Assembly: GCA_039931675.1 (NCBI GenBank)
Contig: JBDTRM010000051.1
Location: 31,291 to 95,290, forward strand
Direction: 5' to 3'
From: JAEUTH01 sp039931675
GTDB lineage: Bacteria; Bacteroidota; Bacteroidia; AKYH767-A; OLB10
Length of the DNA stretch: 64,000 nt
Shown here piece by piece: positions 9,809 through 17,482 of this stretch. The position numbers and the translations under genes were made by a program. The notes beneath the pieces are model-generated. The model worked only from the letters and a program-made list of their open reading frames with translations, did not search any database and was not told the origin of the DNA. Position 1 is the stretch's first letter. Each line of letters opens with the position of its first letter.

Positions 9809-12800
9809 CTACCCTTCAACCTGCCCATGGCAGTTCTTATACTTCTTACCGCTACCACATGGACAAGGGTCATTGCGTCCAATCTTTTGTTCTGCACGCA
9901 CTGGTTGTGGTTTCGGGCGTGGAGGTTCAGGTTGTTGTCCGTTGCCTTGTGAACCTGTAGTTGAAACATTGCTTGGTGCTTCATCATGTGTTGCGCGGAG
10001 TCGGCTCATGTCCTGCTTAGGTAATGGACGAGCTTCCTTTACCTGCGCAGGGTCTTGCATGGGTATGTAACCTTTGAAGATGAATGACAAAATATCTTTA
10101 TTCACCTGCTCCAGCATTTGTGTGAAGAGCTTGAATGATTCAAACTTATAAATCAGCAATGGGTCTTTTTGTTCGTACACTGCATTTTGCACACTTTGTT
10201 TTAAATCATCCATTGCGCGCAAATGTTCTTTCCACTCATCATCAATTATTGCAAGTGTAATATTTCGCTCCAATGCAGAAATTAATTCAGCGCCTTTAGT
10301 TTCATAAGCTTTTTTCAGATTCACCATCACCTGCGTTTGGCGTAACCCATCCGTAAACGGAACTACAATATTTTCAATCGTTTGTCCTTGATTTGTGAAA
10401 ACATCTTTGATAATAGGAAACGAACGCTCGGCCACCAATGCTGCTTTTTCCCTATAGTGATTATGAGCTACATGAAAGACTTGTTCCATCAAAGGCTCTT
10501 CATCTTTTGCCTGCATGAACTCCTGTTCAGTCAATGGGCTTTCAACACCAAAGTATTTAATCAAATCAAATTTGAAACCTTCGTAATCTCCTGCATCCAT
10601 GTTGTTTTTTACAACAGCATCGGCAACATCATACTGCATGTTAAGCAAGTCGAGCGCAAGACGTTCACCGTAAAGTGCATGCCTGCGTTTTTTGTAAATC
10701 ACTTCGCGCTGCGAGTTCATCACATCATCGTATTCCAATAACCGCTTACGTGTACCAAAGTGATTCTCTTCCACTTTTTTCTGAGCGCGCTCAATTGATT
10801 TGGTAATCATGCTGTGCTGAATTACTTCACCTTCCTCTAATCCCATTCTGTCCATCAATTTTGCAATTCGCTCACTGCCGAATAAGCGCATGAGGTTATC
10901 TTCTAACGAAACAAAAAACTGAGTTGAACCCGGGTCTCCCTGCCGACCTGCACGACCGCGTAACTGCCTGTCAACACGCCTTGACTCATGTCGCTCTGTT
11001 CCTACAATGGCTAATCCACCAGCCTCGCGAACACCCGGTCCTAATTTAATATCCGTACCACGACCTGCCATATTCGTAGCAATAGTAACCTGGCTCGCCT
11101 GACCTGCTTCAGCAACAATTTCAGCTTCGCGCTGATGTTGCTTTGCATTCAATACATTGTGTTTTATGTTTCGCAGCTTCAACATTCGGCTAAGTAATTC
11201 CGAAATTTCTACTGAAGTTGTTCCCACCAAAACAGGTCTTCCTGCTTTAGTCAGTTTAGTTATTTCCTCAATTACTGCATTATATTTTTCGCGGGTTGTT
11301 TTATAAACCAGATCTTCTTCATCCTTACGGACAATATTTCTATTGGTTGGAATGGTAACAACATCCAACTTGTAAATCTGCCAGAATTCACCCGCTTCCG
11401 TTTCTGCAGTTCCTGTCATACCTGCTAACTTGTGATACATACGGAAATAATTTTGAAGCGTGATGGTTGCATAAGTTTGTGTGGCTGCTTCAATCTTTAC
11501 ATTTTCTTTTGCTTCTATCGCCTGATGTAAACCATCAGAGTAACGCCTGCCTTCCAGTACACGACCTGTTTGCTCATCAACAATTTTAATTTTTCCATCA
11601 TCGCTGATAATGTATTCAGTATCGCGCTCGAAAAGTGTATAGGCTTTTAAAAGTTGTGTAATGGTATGAATACGTTCGCTCTTCACAGAGAAGTCGCGCA
11701 TCATGGCTTCTTTCTTCTCCATCTTGTCACTATCGCTCAATCCCATCTTATCAAGGTCGGCAATAAAACTTCCCATATCTGGAACAATGAAAAAATCTTT
11801 ATCAGTGCTTGCACTTATCAGCTCGACACCTTTTTCACTAAGTTCAACTTGATTATTTTTTTCATCAATCACAAAAAATAATTCAGCATCCACTTTATGC
11901 ATTTCCTTGCTTTGGTCTGCCATGTAAAAGTTTTCGGTTTTCTGCTGCAACACGCGCACACCATCTTCACTAAGGAATTTAATCAATGCTTTATTCTTTG
12001 GCAATCCGCGATAAGCGCGCAGCAAAGGCAAACCTGCTTCATCAAGATTTTTCTCTGCAAATTTTTTCTTGGCATCAGCCAATATTGTATTCACATAATT
12101 ACGCTGTGCGTTAATCAATAATTCCACTTTTGGTTTCAATGCCTGGAACATCTGGTCATCGCCTTTTGGTGTAGGACCTGAAATAATTAAGGGAGTACGC
12201 GCATCATCAATCAACACGCTATCCACCTCATCTACTATTGCGTAATGATGCTGACGCTGCACCATATCTTCGGGCGAACGCGCCATGTTATCGCGCAGGC
12301 AATCGAAACCAAATTCATTGTTGGTGCCGTAAGTGATGTCAGCGAGATAAGCCTTTCTGCGCTCATCACTGTTAGGTTGGTGCTTGTCAATGCAATCAAC
12401 AGTTAATCCGAGAAATTCAAATATTGGTCCGTTCCATTCGCTGTCGCGTTTGGCGAGATAGTCGTTTACAGTTACAATGTGAACGCCTGCGCCAGCCAAT
12501 GCATTGAGATAAATAGGAAGTGTAGCCACAAGAGTTTTTCCTTCACCTGTTGCCATTTCGGCAATTTTGCCTTGATGGAGAACAGAACCACCAATCAACT
12601 GAACATCATAATGTATCATGTCCCATTTAACCATTACACCTGCTGCCAGCCATTGGTTTGCATAATAAGCATGCTCACCATCAATGCGCACATTCGCTTT
12701 TTTTGCTGCAAGATTTTTATCATGTTCTGAGGCTGTAACTTTCAATTCAGCATTTTCAAAAAATCGTTTTGCAGTTTCTTTTACAACGGCAAAAGCCATT

Positions 12801-13138
12801 GGGTGAATTTCTTTCAGCACCTCCTCTATCTTTTCATTCCGCTCTTTTTTGAGTTTATCTATACGGCTATATAAATCCTCCTTAGCGTTGGCTTCCATTT
12901 CCTGGTCGGCTTCTGCTTGCGTACTTAACTCAGCAGTAAGCGAATCTGTTTCCGCAAGATATTCTGTGATTTTATTTTTGAACTCATCAGTTTTTGCGCG
13001 CAATTCATCATTACTTAGCGATTGCAGCTTGGCAAACTCTTCATTGGCTTGTGGCACATAAGGGCCAAGGTCTTTAAGATCGCGATCGGTTTTGGTTCCG
13101 AAAAATTTTCCTAATGTTTTATTGATTAAATCTAACAT
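9809..13138 (-). CDS. secA: Preprotein translocase ATPase SecA
   Basis: 1109 residues; drives Sec-dependent export, which also feeds all T9SS cargo in this window. Walker A is MATGEGKT (195-202), the DEAD-type box is DEVDSVLIDDARTPLI, and the second motor domain has GRGTDIKLG and GRAGRQGDPGST. The C-terminus is a zinc-binding SEC-C motif (RNDPCPCGSGKKYKNCHG). The protein is about 200 residues longer than the E. coli enzyme, with extra helical sequence near residues 60-110 and after the DEAD box, usual for Bacteroidota. The start matches the family. Upstream lie a GTCATTGCG repeat 31 nt away and a possible -7 box at 13338. Confidence 0.98.
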   Translation of the reverse strand: MLDLINKTLGKFFGTKTDRDLKDLGPYVPQANEEFAKLQSLSNDELRAKTDEFKNKITEYLAETDSLTAELSTQAEADQEMEANAKEDLYSRIDKLKKERNEKIEEVLKEIHPMAFAVVKETAKRFFENAELKVTASEHDKNLAAKKANVRIDGEHAYYANQWLAAGVMVKWDMIHYDVQLIGGSVLHQGKIAEMATGEGKTLVATLPIYLNALAGAGVHIVTVNDYLAKRDSEWNGPIFEFLGLTVDCIDKHQPNSDERRKAYLADITYGTNNEFGFDCLRDNMARSPEDMVQRQHHYAIVDEVDSVLIDDARTPLIISGPTPKGDDQMFQALKPKVELLINAQRNYVNTILADAKKKFAEKNLDEAGLPLLRAYRGLPKNKALIKFLSEDGVRVLQQKTENFYMADQSKEMHKVDAELFFVIDEKNNQVELSEKGVELISASTDKDFFIVPDMGSFIADLDKMGLSDSDKMEKKEAMMRDFSVKSERIHTITQLLKAYTLFERDTEYIISDDGKIKIVDEQTGRVLEGRRYSDGLHQAIEAKENVKIEAATQTYATITLQNYFRMYHKLAGMTGTAETEAGEFWQIYKLDVVTIPTNRNIVRKDEEDLVYKTTREKYNAVIEEITKLTKAGRPVLVGTTSVEISELLSRMLKLRNIKHNVLNAKQHQREAEIVAEAGQASQVTIATNMAGRGTDIKLGPGVREAGGLAIVGTERHESRRVDRQLRGRAGRQGDPGSTQFFVSLEDNLMRLFGSERIAKLMDRMGLEEGEVIQHSMITKSIERAQKKVEENHFGTRKRLLEYDDVMNSQREVIYKKRRHALYGERLALDLLNMQYDVADAVVKNNMDAGDYEGFKFDLIKYFGVESPLTEQEFMQAKDEEPLMEQVFHVAHNHYREKAALVAERSFPIIKDVFTNQGQTIENIVVPFTDGLRQTQVMVNLKKAYETKGAELISALERNITLAIIDDEWKEHLRAMDDLKQSVQNAVYEQKDPLLIYKFESFKLFTQMLEQVNKDILSFIFKGYIPMQDPAQVKEARPLPKQDMSRLRATHDEAPSNVSTTGSQGNGQQPEPPRPKPQPVRAEQKIGRNDPCPCGSGKKYKNCHGQVEG

Positions 13139-13168
13139 GAGTTCTGCTGTTTACTGTTTTATGGATTT

Positions 13169-13198
13169 CCGTCATTGCGAGGAACGAAGCAATCTGTT
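13169..13198 (-). repeat. GTCATTGCGAGG dispersed repeat, upstream of secA
   Basis: 30 nt identical to copies at 53773-53802 and 54636-54665. On the secA coding strand it reads toward the start codon, 30 nt away. Confidence 0.85.
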
Positions 13199-13204
13199 TA
13201 TGAT

Positions 13205-13262
13205 TTCCAGTTCCCAATTACCGATTCCTAATTAATTCTAAATTCTAAATTTCTAATTCTTA
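13205..13262. repeat. Degenerate tandem repeat, TAATTCTAAATTC type
   Basis: Repeated AATTCTAAATTTCTAATTC-like units follow a run of CAATTACCGATTCC. Low-complexity, non-coding, directly next to the GTCATTGCG repeat. Confidence 0.5.
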
Positions 13263-13337
13263 ACTTTTCACGCAACTCAACAATTCAGCCACCTGAGTTA
13301 TTGCGACACTTTGTCGTGTTGTTTTAAAAACGGAGTG

Positions 13338-13345
13338 CGAAAGTA
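13338..13345 (-). promoter_or_regulatory. Possible -7 box for secA
   Basis: The minus strand reads TACTTTCG followed by CAC, a one-base variant of the Bacteroidota -7 box TAnnTTTG. No clear TTTG lies at the -33 spacing, and it sits about 200 nt from the secA start. Confidence 0.35.
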
Positions 13346-13375
13346 AATATTTATGGGAGAATTTTGGTTTTGAGC

Positions 13376-13409
13376 AACTTTCGGAAAGTTGAAGGAACTT
13401 TCCGAAAGT
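13376..13409. repeat. 34-nt double-dyad (REPIN-like) repeat, copy 3
   Basis: Reads AACTTTCGGAAAGTT, spacer GAAGG, AACTTTCCGAAAGT. It is the exact reverse complement, over all 34 nt, of the copy at 15681-15714. Confidence 0.85.
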
Positions 13410-13427
13410 AATAATGTATAACCGAAT

Positions 13428-13553
13428 TGTCATTCAGGAGGAAACTTTTTGGAAATAAAGTAAGATGCTCAAGTAAAATGATATTTTTTTAAGGGTGAAA
13501 CTTCTTCACACGATAAAAGTTGTTGGATTCCAAATAGTTTCCTTCCAATGACA
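13428..13553. mobile_element. 126-bp inverted-repeat (MITE-like) element
   Basis: The left end TGTCATTCAGGAGGAAACT... (13428-13454) is matched by an inverted right end (13528-13553) that reads TGTCATTGGAAGGAAACT... on the other strand, about 22 of 26 positions alike. The inside is non-coding and contains a small hairpin GTGAA/TTCAC near 13495-13509. No transposase is nearby, so it would be a non-autonomous element or a structured RNA. Confidence 0.55.
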
Positions 13554-13660
13554 GACCTTTAATCTGTCATCTCTTTTATTAGTTTGCAACGCCTAATAAC
13601 TGCTCTGAATGACAAGGCTTGTTTTTTGCACTCCAGCTATGTTATTCAAGACGAAACTTG

Positions 13661-14926
13661 TTAATCGTTAGTAGGATTATCATTTGAATGGGAATCTGTC
13701 TTCCGTATCTCATAGTTCAGTAATTGTGGAGCCACTTTAGCAGCAATGCCAACAACTCCGATGCTTGCAATGCCTCCGATAATTACTGAAGGAACAAGCG
13801 TAAAAATTCTTGCAAGGCTGCCGCTCACAAAACTTCCGATTTCATTTGATGAACCGATAAAAATTGAATTGATGGAGGAAACGCGTCCGCGCATTTCATC
13901 AGGAGTTTGCGTTTGCAAAATTGTAGAACGAATTACAACACTTACGTTATCAAACATGCCTCCCAAAGCAAGAAGAAAAAAGGTAAGATAAAAGTTAGTT
14001 GAAAGCGCAAAGCCAATCATGCATAAGCCAAACATAGCTACTGCGAACAATAATTTTTTTCCTGATTTATGGAGTGGAGGATTATATGCCAGCCAGATGG
14101 CCATCGTGATTGCACCTAATGCGGGAGCTGATCGAAGTAATCCCATTCCATGTGCATTAATATGTAAAACCTTATCGGCAAAAGCGGGCAGCAGCGCTAT
14201 GGCATCGCCAAATAAAACTGCAAAAAGATCTAATGTTATTGCACCCAAAAGAATTTTATTATGAAACACAAAACGGATTCCTTGTTTGAGGCTTTCAATA
14301 ATCGGTTCTGTCATTAGAACATTGGCAACAGGTTTTGGTGGAATGAAAAGATAACACACAAATGAAACAGCCATCAACAATGTAAAGCAAAGACAGGTAG
14401 GACCTGCATCAAAATAATCATATAAGAATCCTCCTATTGCGGGACCAATGACAGCGCCCAAATGCCAGGCACTGCTATTCCACGAGCTCATGTTGGGATA
14501 AACAGATTTGGGAACTAACTGTGCACCAAATGCACTCACAGCCGATGACAGAAAACCACGACAGAAACCAATTGCGGCAACATATATATAAATTGGAATC
14601 AGGCCAAAGCGTGCATAAGTACCAGCGCTATTGAAATTAAAATAAGTGATTATTCCGGAACTCACTACCATTACTCCGATAGCAACAAGAATTATTTTTC
14701 TTCGCGAAATTATATCAGCAAGATAACCACCATAAAGTGCTACACCAATTGTAGGTATTGCTTCAATCAAACCGATCAAACCTAATTGCCATGGGTCACG
14801 TGTGTGTTTATAAACAATCCATCCTACGATAACACTTTGCATCAGGATGCCCATGGTAAGCGCTAATCGTGCTGACACGAAAAACCGAAAATCGCGGTAA
14901 CGCCAGGCTTCAAAGGGGTCGTGCAT
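13661..14926 (-). CDS. MFS transporter (MFS_3 / enterobactin-exporter-like)
   Basis: 421 residues with about 11-12 hydrophobic segments. The N-terminus FEAWRYRDFRFFVSARL and the loop GGYLADIISRRKI fit the MFS_3 group, which includes exporters such as EntS; the second-half signature DEMRGRVSSINSIFIGSSNEIG is also typical. It would be an inner-membrane drug or small-molecule exporter; the substrate is unknown. The start codon lies directly beside a degenerate tandem repeat. No partner gene shares an operon with it. Confidence 0.88.
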   Translation of the reverse strand: MHDPFEAWRYRDFRFFVSARLALTMGILMQSVIVGWIVYKHTRDPWQLGLIGLIEAIPTIGVALYGGYLADIISRRKIILVAIGVMVVSSGIITYFNFNSAGTYARFGLIPIYIYVAAIGFCRGFLSSAVSAFGAQLVPKSVYPNMSSWNSSAWHLGAVIGPAIGGFLYDYFDAGPTCLCFTLLMAVSFVCYLFIPPKPVANVLMTEPIIESLKQGIRFVFHNKILLGAITLDLFAVLFGDAIALLPAFADKVLHINAHGMGLLRSAPALGAITMAIWLAYNPPLHKSGKKLLFAVAMFGLCMIGFALSTNFYLTFFLLALGGMFDNVSVVIRSTILQTQTPDEMRGRVSSINSIFIGSSNEIGSFVSGSLARIFTLVPSVIIGGIASIGVVGIAAKVAPQLLNYEIRKTDSHSNDNPTND

Positions 14927-14930
14927 TCTA

Positions 14931-14997
14931 GTTTAGGGTTTTTGGTTTATAGTTTTGGGCTAGTAGTTTTTAGTTTAAGTTTTATAGTTACTCGTTT
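14931..14997. repeat. Degenerate tandem repeat upstream of the MFS gene
   Basis: Units like GGTTTATAGTTTTGGG and AGTTTTTAGTTTAAG follow each other from 5 nt upstream of the MFS start. Confidence 0.5.
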
Positions 14998-15056
14998 CAT
15001 TTGACATTCAATTGTTCATTATTCTAAATTCATTTTCACTTTTCTTAGAATTGAAA

Positions 15057-15089
15057 AAAGGCTTATTTCATAAATTGAAATAAGCCTTT
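15057..15089 (-). terminator. Rho-independent terminator
   Basis: AAAGGCTTATTTCA (15057-15070) pairs perfectly with TGAAATAAGCCTTT (15076-15089), loop TAAAT. A/T runs flank both sides. It ends the transcript of the DUF2795-type gene on the minus strand. Confidence 0.85.
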
Positions 15090-15204
15090 AAATTTTTTTT
15101 GAAGTTGATATGCTTTGTAGGAATTTAAGTATTTCTCCCGTGTAATAAAGATTGCTTTGTTTCACACTTTGCAACTCATAACAATGACAAATAAACCACA
15201 ACCG

Positions 15205-15240
15205 TAAACCTTAAAACTGCAACCAATAACCAATAACTAC
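15205..15240. repeat. Tandem repeat, CCAATAAC type
   Basis: AACTGCAACCAATAACCAATAAC-like units abut the stop codon of the DUF2795-type gene; non-coding. Confidence 0.4.
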
Positions 15241-15462
15241 CTAATACTCATCTTCGTTAAAAAAGAAATCGTCCTTGGTGGGGTAATCAGGCCATATCTC
15301 TTCAATATTTTCATAAGGTTCGCCTTCATCTTCTAATTCCTGAAGATTTTCAATTACTTCCATGGGGGCACCGGTACGAATTGCAAAGTCAATTAATTCA
15401 TCCTTGGTAGCAGGCCAGGGGGCGTCTTCTAAATGGGAAGCTAATTCAAGAGTCCAATACAT
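15241..15462 (-). CDS. DUF2795 family small acidic protein
   Basis: 73 residues, strongly acidic toward the end (NEDEY). The sequence YWTLELASHLEDAPWPATK and the ending IWPDYPTKDDFFFNEDEY are nearly invariant in Bacteroidota members of this small family as I know them. Cytoplasmic, function unknown. It has its own terminator at 15057-15089 and is followed upstream by a repeat-rich gap, so it is probably transcribed alone. Confidence 0.85.
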   Translation of the reverse strand: MYWTLELASHLEDAPWPATKDELIDFAIRTGAPMEVIENLQELEDEGEPYENIEEIWPDYPTKDDFFFNEDEY

Positions 15463-15608
15463 GTTTTACAAGCTTTTTTTAAAGGCGTGCAAAAGTATAT
15501 AAATATTAATACGATTGACAAGAGAGGAAAAAAAGTTTGATCACCGATGCTTCGGGAGAAATTTGGGGTTTAGCGATGGCTTGTAAAGGCTTGTAAATAT
15601 GAAGATCG

Positions 15609-15660
15609 GGGAATGTTGGAATATTGGAATGTTAGAATATTGGAATGATGAAATATTGAA
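15609..15660. repeat. Degenerate tandem repeat, GGAATATTGGAATG type
   Basis: Unit GGAATATT/GGAATGTT is repeated about five times. Its spurious translation gives the FQHSNIP-like peptides often mis-annotated in Bacteroidota. Confidence 0.65.
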
Positions 15661-15680
15661 ATTGTGCTTACCGAACAAAC

Positions 15681-15714
15681 ACTTTCGGAAAGTTCCTTCA
15701 ACTTTCCGAAAGTT
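15681..15714. repeat. 34-nt double-dyad (REPIN-like) repeat, copy 4
   Basis: Exact reverse complement of the copy at 13376-13409, 2.3 kb away. It lies between the adenosyltransferase and DUF2795 genes. Confidence 0.85.
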
Positions 15715-15738
15715 TGGAGGCCAAACCTAAACCAAAAA

Positions 15739-16287
15739 CTACATCCTCGGTTTCCACGGAATTTCTTTTGCATTAAGGTCTTGAGTAATTTTTCGAGATA
15801 AAACAAAAAGATAATCGCTTAAGCGATTCAGATAAATGTAGGTGATTTCTTCAACATGTTCTACAGAAGCAAGATGTGTTACACATCGTTCAGCGCGCCT
15901 GCATACACAACGGGCTATGTGGCAATATGAAACAATTGTATGTCCGCCAGGTAAAACAAAAGAGCGCATTTCAGGGAGCGTTTCATTCATCTTATCCATT
16001 TCATTTTCAAGTAGTGTTACATCTTCTTCTTTAATATCAGGCAATTTCATTCTTGATTTAACGGGATCGGCTGCAAGGTGCGAACCAATTGTAAAAAGCC
16101 TGTCCTGGATTTCGATTAGTATTTTTATGGAGTGTTCATCAATTGGCTGATCACGAAGCAAACCGATGTGGGAGTTTAATTCATCCACAGTTCCATAAGC
16201 TTCTATGCGTAAGTTGTGTTTTGGTACGCGGACTCCGCCAATAAGCGAGGTTTGACCTTTATCACCTGTTTTGGTGTATATTTTCAT
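15739..16287 (-). CDS. Cob(I)alamin adenosyltransferase, PduO type
   Basis: 182 residues. Transfers the adenosyl group of ATP to cob(I)alamin to make coenzyme B12. Family motifs are all present: KIYTKTGDKGQTSLIGG at the N-terminus (ATP loop), RSFVLPGGH, and ARCVCRRAERC with the binding arginines. The start chosen is ATG 16287 because the family begins there; the frame stays open to an ATG at 16422 but that extension only translates the tandem repeat 16290-16358. It lies 76 nt downstream of the ABC ATPase gene. Confidence 0.95.
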   Translation of the reverse strand: MKIYTKTGDKGQTSLIGGVRVPKHNLRIEAYGTVDELNSHIGLLRDQPIDEHSIKILIEIQDRLFTIGSHLAADPVKSRMKLPDIKEEDVTLLENEMDKMNETLPEMRSFVLPGGHTIVSYCHIARCVCRRAERCVTHLASVEHVEEITYIYLNRLSDYLFVLSRKITQDLNAKEIPWKPRM

Positions 16288-16289
16288 TT

Positions 16290-16358
16290 GCTTTGGGAAA
16301 TAGGGAAATATGGAAATGTGGGAATTCGGGAATATGGGAATACCGGAAAGATGGAAAT
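16290..16358. repeat. Degenerate tandem repeat, GGGAATATG type
   Basis: Units GGGAAATA, GGAAATGT, GGGAATTC, GGGAATAT, GGGAATAC run for about 70 nt and fill the space between the ABC ATPase stop and the adenosyltransferase start. Confidence 0.65.
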
Positions 16359-16363
16359 TAAAT

Positions 16364-17089
16364 CTAAACTGCAACAGGTGCATGAGCACGAAGAATGTTT
16401 TGGTTTTCATGATCACTTTCAATCAAACCATCTTTGATGCGAATAATGCGGTGCGCATATCGCGCAATATCTTCTTCATGAGTTACAACTATGATTGTAT
16501 TTCCCTTGCTGTGAATTTCTTCAAACAATCCCATAATTTCAATTGAAGTTTTTGAATCAAGGTTTCCCGTAGGTTCATCGGCAAGTATGATGGAAGGCGA
16601 GTTAACCAAAGCACGTGCAACTGCAACACGCTGCCGCTGACCGCCCGAAAGTTCATTGGGCTTATGTGTCATTCGGTCAACAAGGCCAACATCGTTAAGC
16701 GACTTTTTTGCCATTGTATTTCTTTCTTCTTTTGATTTGCCGGCATAAACCAATGGCAGAGCAACATTTTCCAAAGCAGTGGAGCGAGGCAATAGATTAA
16801 AAGTTTGAAACACGAAACCGATTTCTTTATTACGCACCATAGCCAATTCATTATCGCTCATGTGGCTCACGTTAATGCCGTTTAGAATGTACTCACCGCC
16901 CGAAGGCGTATCAAGACAGCCAACTAAATTCATTAACGTTGACTTGCCCGAACCCGAAGGTCCCATCAGTGCAACATATTCATTCTTATAAATGGTTGTT
17001 GTTATATCGCGTAAAGCATGAATGATTTCTGTACCGATCTGGTACTTTCGCGAAATGTTGGTTAACCTGATGATTTCTTTCTTTTCCAT
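16364..17089 (-). CDS. ABC transporter ATP-binding protein, LolD/MacB type
   Basis: 241 residues. Walker A GPSGSGKST, signature LSGGQRQRVAVARAL, Walker B IILADEPTGNLD and the H-loop VVTHEEDIARYAHR are intact. The N-terminal start and LolD/MacB-like spacing (THKPNELSGGQ) point to the lipoprotein-release / MacB-exporter group, which works with an FtsX-like permease; no such permease is in the window. ATG 17089 fits the family; the upstream open frame to 17167 is not conserved-looking. A TACATTTG -7 box lies at 17149-17156. Confidence 0.93.
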   Translation of the reverse strand: MEKKEIIRLTNISRKYQIGTEIIHALRDITTTIYKNEYVALMGPSGSGKSTLMNLVGCLDTPSGGEYILNGINVSHMSDNELAMVRNKEIGFVFQTFNLLPRSTALENVALPLVYAGKSKEERNTMAKKSLNDVGLVDRMTHKPNELSGGQRQRVAVARALVNSPSIILADEPTGNLDSKTSIEIMGLFEEIHSKGNTIIVVTHEEDIARYAHRIIRIKDGLIESDHENQNILRAHAPVAV

Positions 17090-17148
17090 TGTTAAATTTA
17101 AACCGATGAATTTTATTTTTAGATGAATTGAGTATGCTCGTGTTACAG

Positions 17149-17156
17149 CAAATGTA
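17149..17156 (-). promoter_or_regulatory. -7 box for the LolD/MacB-type gene
   Basis: The minus strand reads TACATTTG followed by C, an exact TAnnTTTG box about 60 nt upstream of ATG 17089. The same eight bases occur upstream of the DUF58 gene. No well-spaced TTTG at -33. Confidence 0.45.
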
Positions 17157-17244
17157 GTTTTAATCAAAACACTTCATAACGCGCTAAATTTTATTTCGAT
17201 TATTATAACCTACCATCTCTGAACTTATTGTAAGAGATTACCTT

Positions 17245-17273
17245 TTTGTTTTAAATGCTTTTGCTTAATTTTG
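17245..17273 (+). promoter_or_regulatory. Bacteroidota-type promoter, nearly leaderless
   Basis: TTTG (17245-17248), 17-nt spacer, TAATTTTG (17266-17273): both boxes of the Bacteroidota consensus. ATG follows 4 nt later, so the transcript would have almost no leader. Confidence 0.55.
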
Positions 17274-17277
17274 CTTC

Positions 17278-17481
17278 ATGACTTACGAATTAATTATTGA
17301 TGACGGAATGGAAAAACCAATTATTGCTTTATTAAAGCAATTGGATTTTGTAATTGTAAAACCTAAAAAACAGAAAGTAAAATCAAAAGATTTAAAGCCG
17401 TCAAATAAAAATGTTGAAATTCGCTATTTCGGTTTATGTCCTGATTGGGAACCTGATACTAAAACCATACGAGCCAATTAA
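17278..17481 (+). CDS. Small hypothetical protein
   Basis: 67 residues: an N-terminal amphipathic stretch (DDGMEKPIIALLKQLDFVIV) and a very basic middle (KPKKQKVKSKDLKPSNK), ending in an RYFGLCPDWEPD stretch. I do not recognise it. Support for being real: a well-formed promoter immediately upstream, the ATG directly after it, and a stop exactly where the convergent methyltransferase ends (1-nt gap). The N-terminal shape resembles small antitoxin-like proteins, but no toxin is adjacent. Function unknown. Confidence 0.55.
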   Translation: MTYELIIDDGMEKPIIALLKQLDFVIVKPKKQKVKSKDLKPSNKNVEIRYFGLCPDWEPDTKTIRAN

Positions 17482-17482
17482 A

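Larger units (their letters stand above)
13139..13660. other. Repeat-packed intergenic region upstream of secA
   Basis: A 522-nt gap between secA and the MFS gene. It stacks a GTCATTGCG repeat (13169-13198), a degenerate tandem repeat (13205-13262), a possible -7 box (13338-13345), a double-dyad repeat (13376-13409), a 126-bp inverted-repeat element (13428-13553) and a hairpin ATGACAGA/TCTGTCAT (13548-13570). No open frame of note is seen. Confidence 0.75.
14927..15240. other. Intergenic region with tandem repeats and a terminator
   Basis: A 314-nt gap. 14931-14997 is a degenerate repeat of AGTTTTTAGTTTA-like units, 15057-15089 is a terminator hairpin, and 15205-15240 is a CCAATAACCAATAAC-type repeat. 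No open frame of note is seen. Confidence 0.65.

Noticed and set aside
15570..15806. 78-codon minus-strand open frame with HSNILTFQYSNI
   Set aside because: Translation of the GGAATATT tandem repeat overlapping the adenosyltransferase 3' end.
16288..16422. Longer N-terminus for the adenosyltransferase
   Set aside because: The extension translates a tandem repeat and overlaps the ABC ATPase gene.
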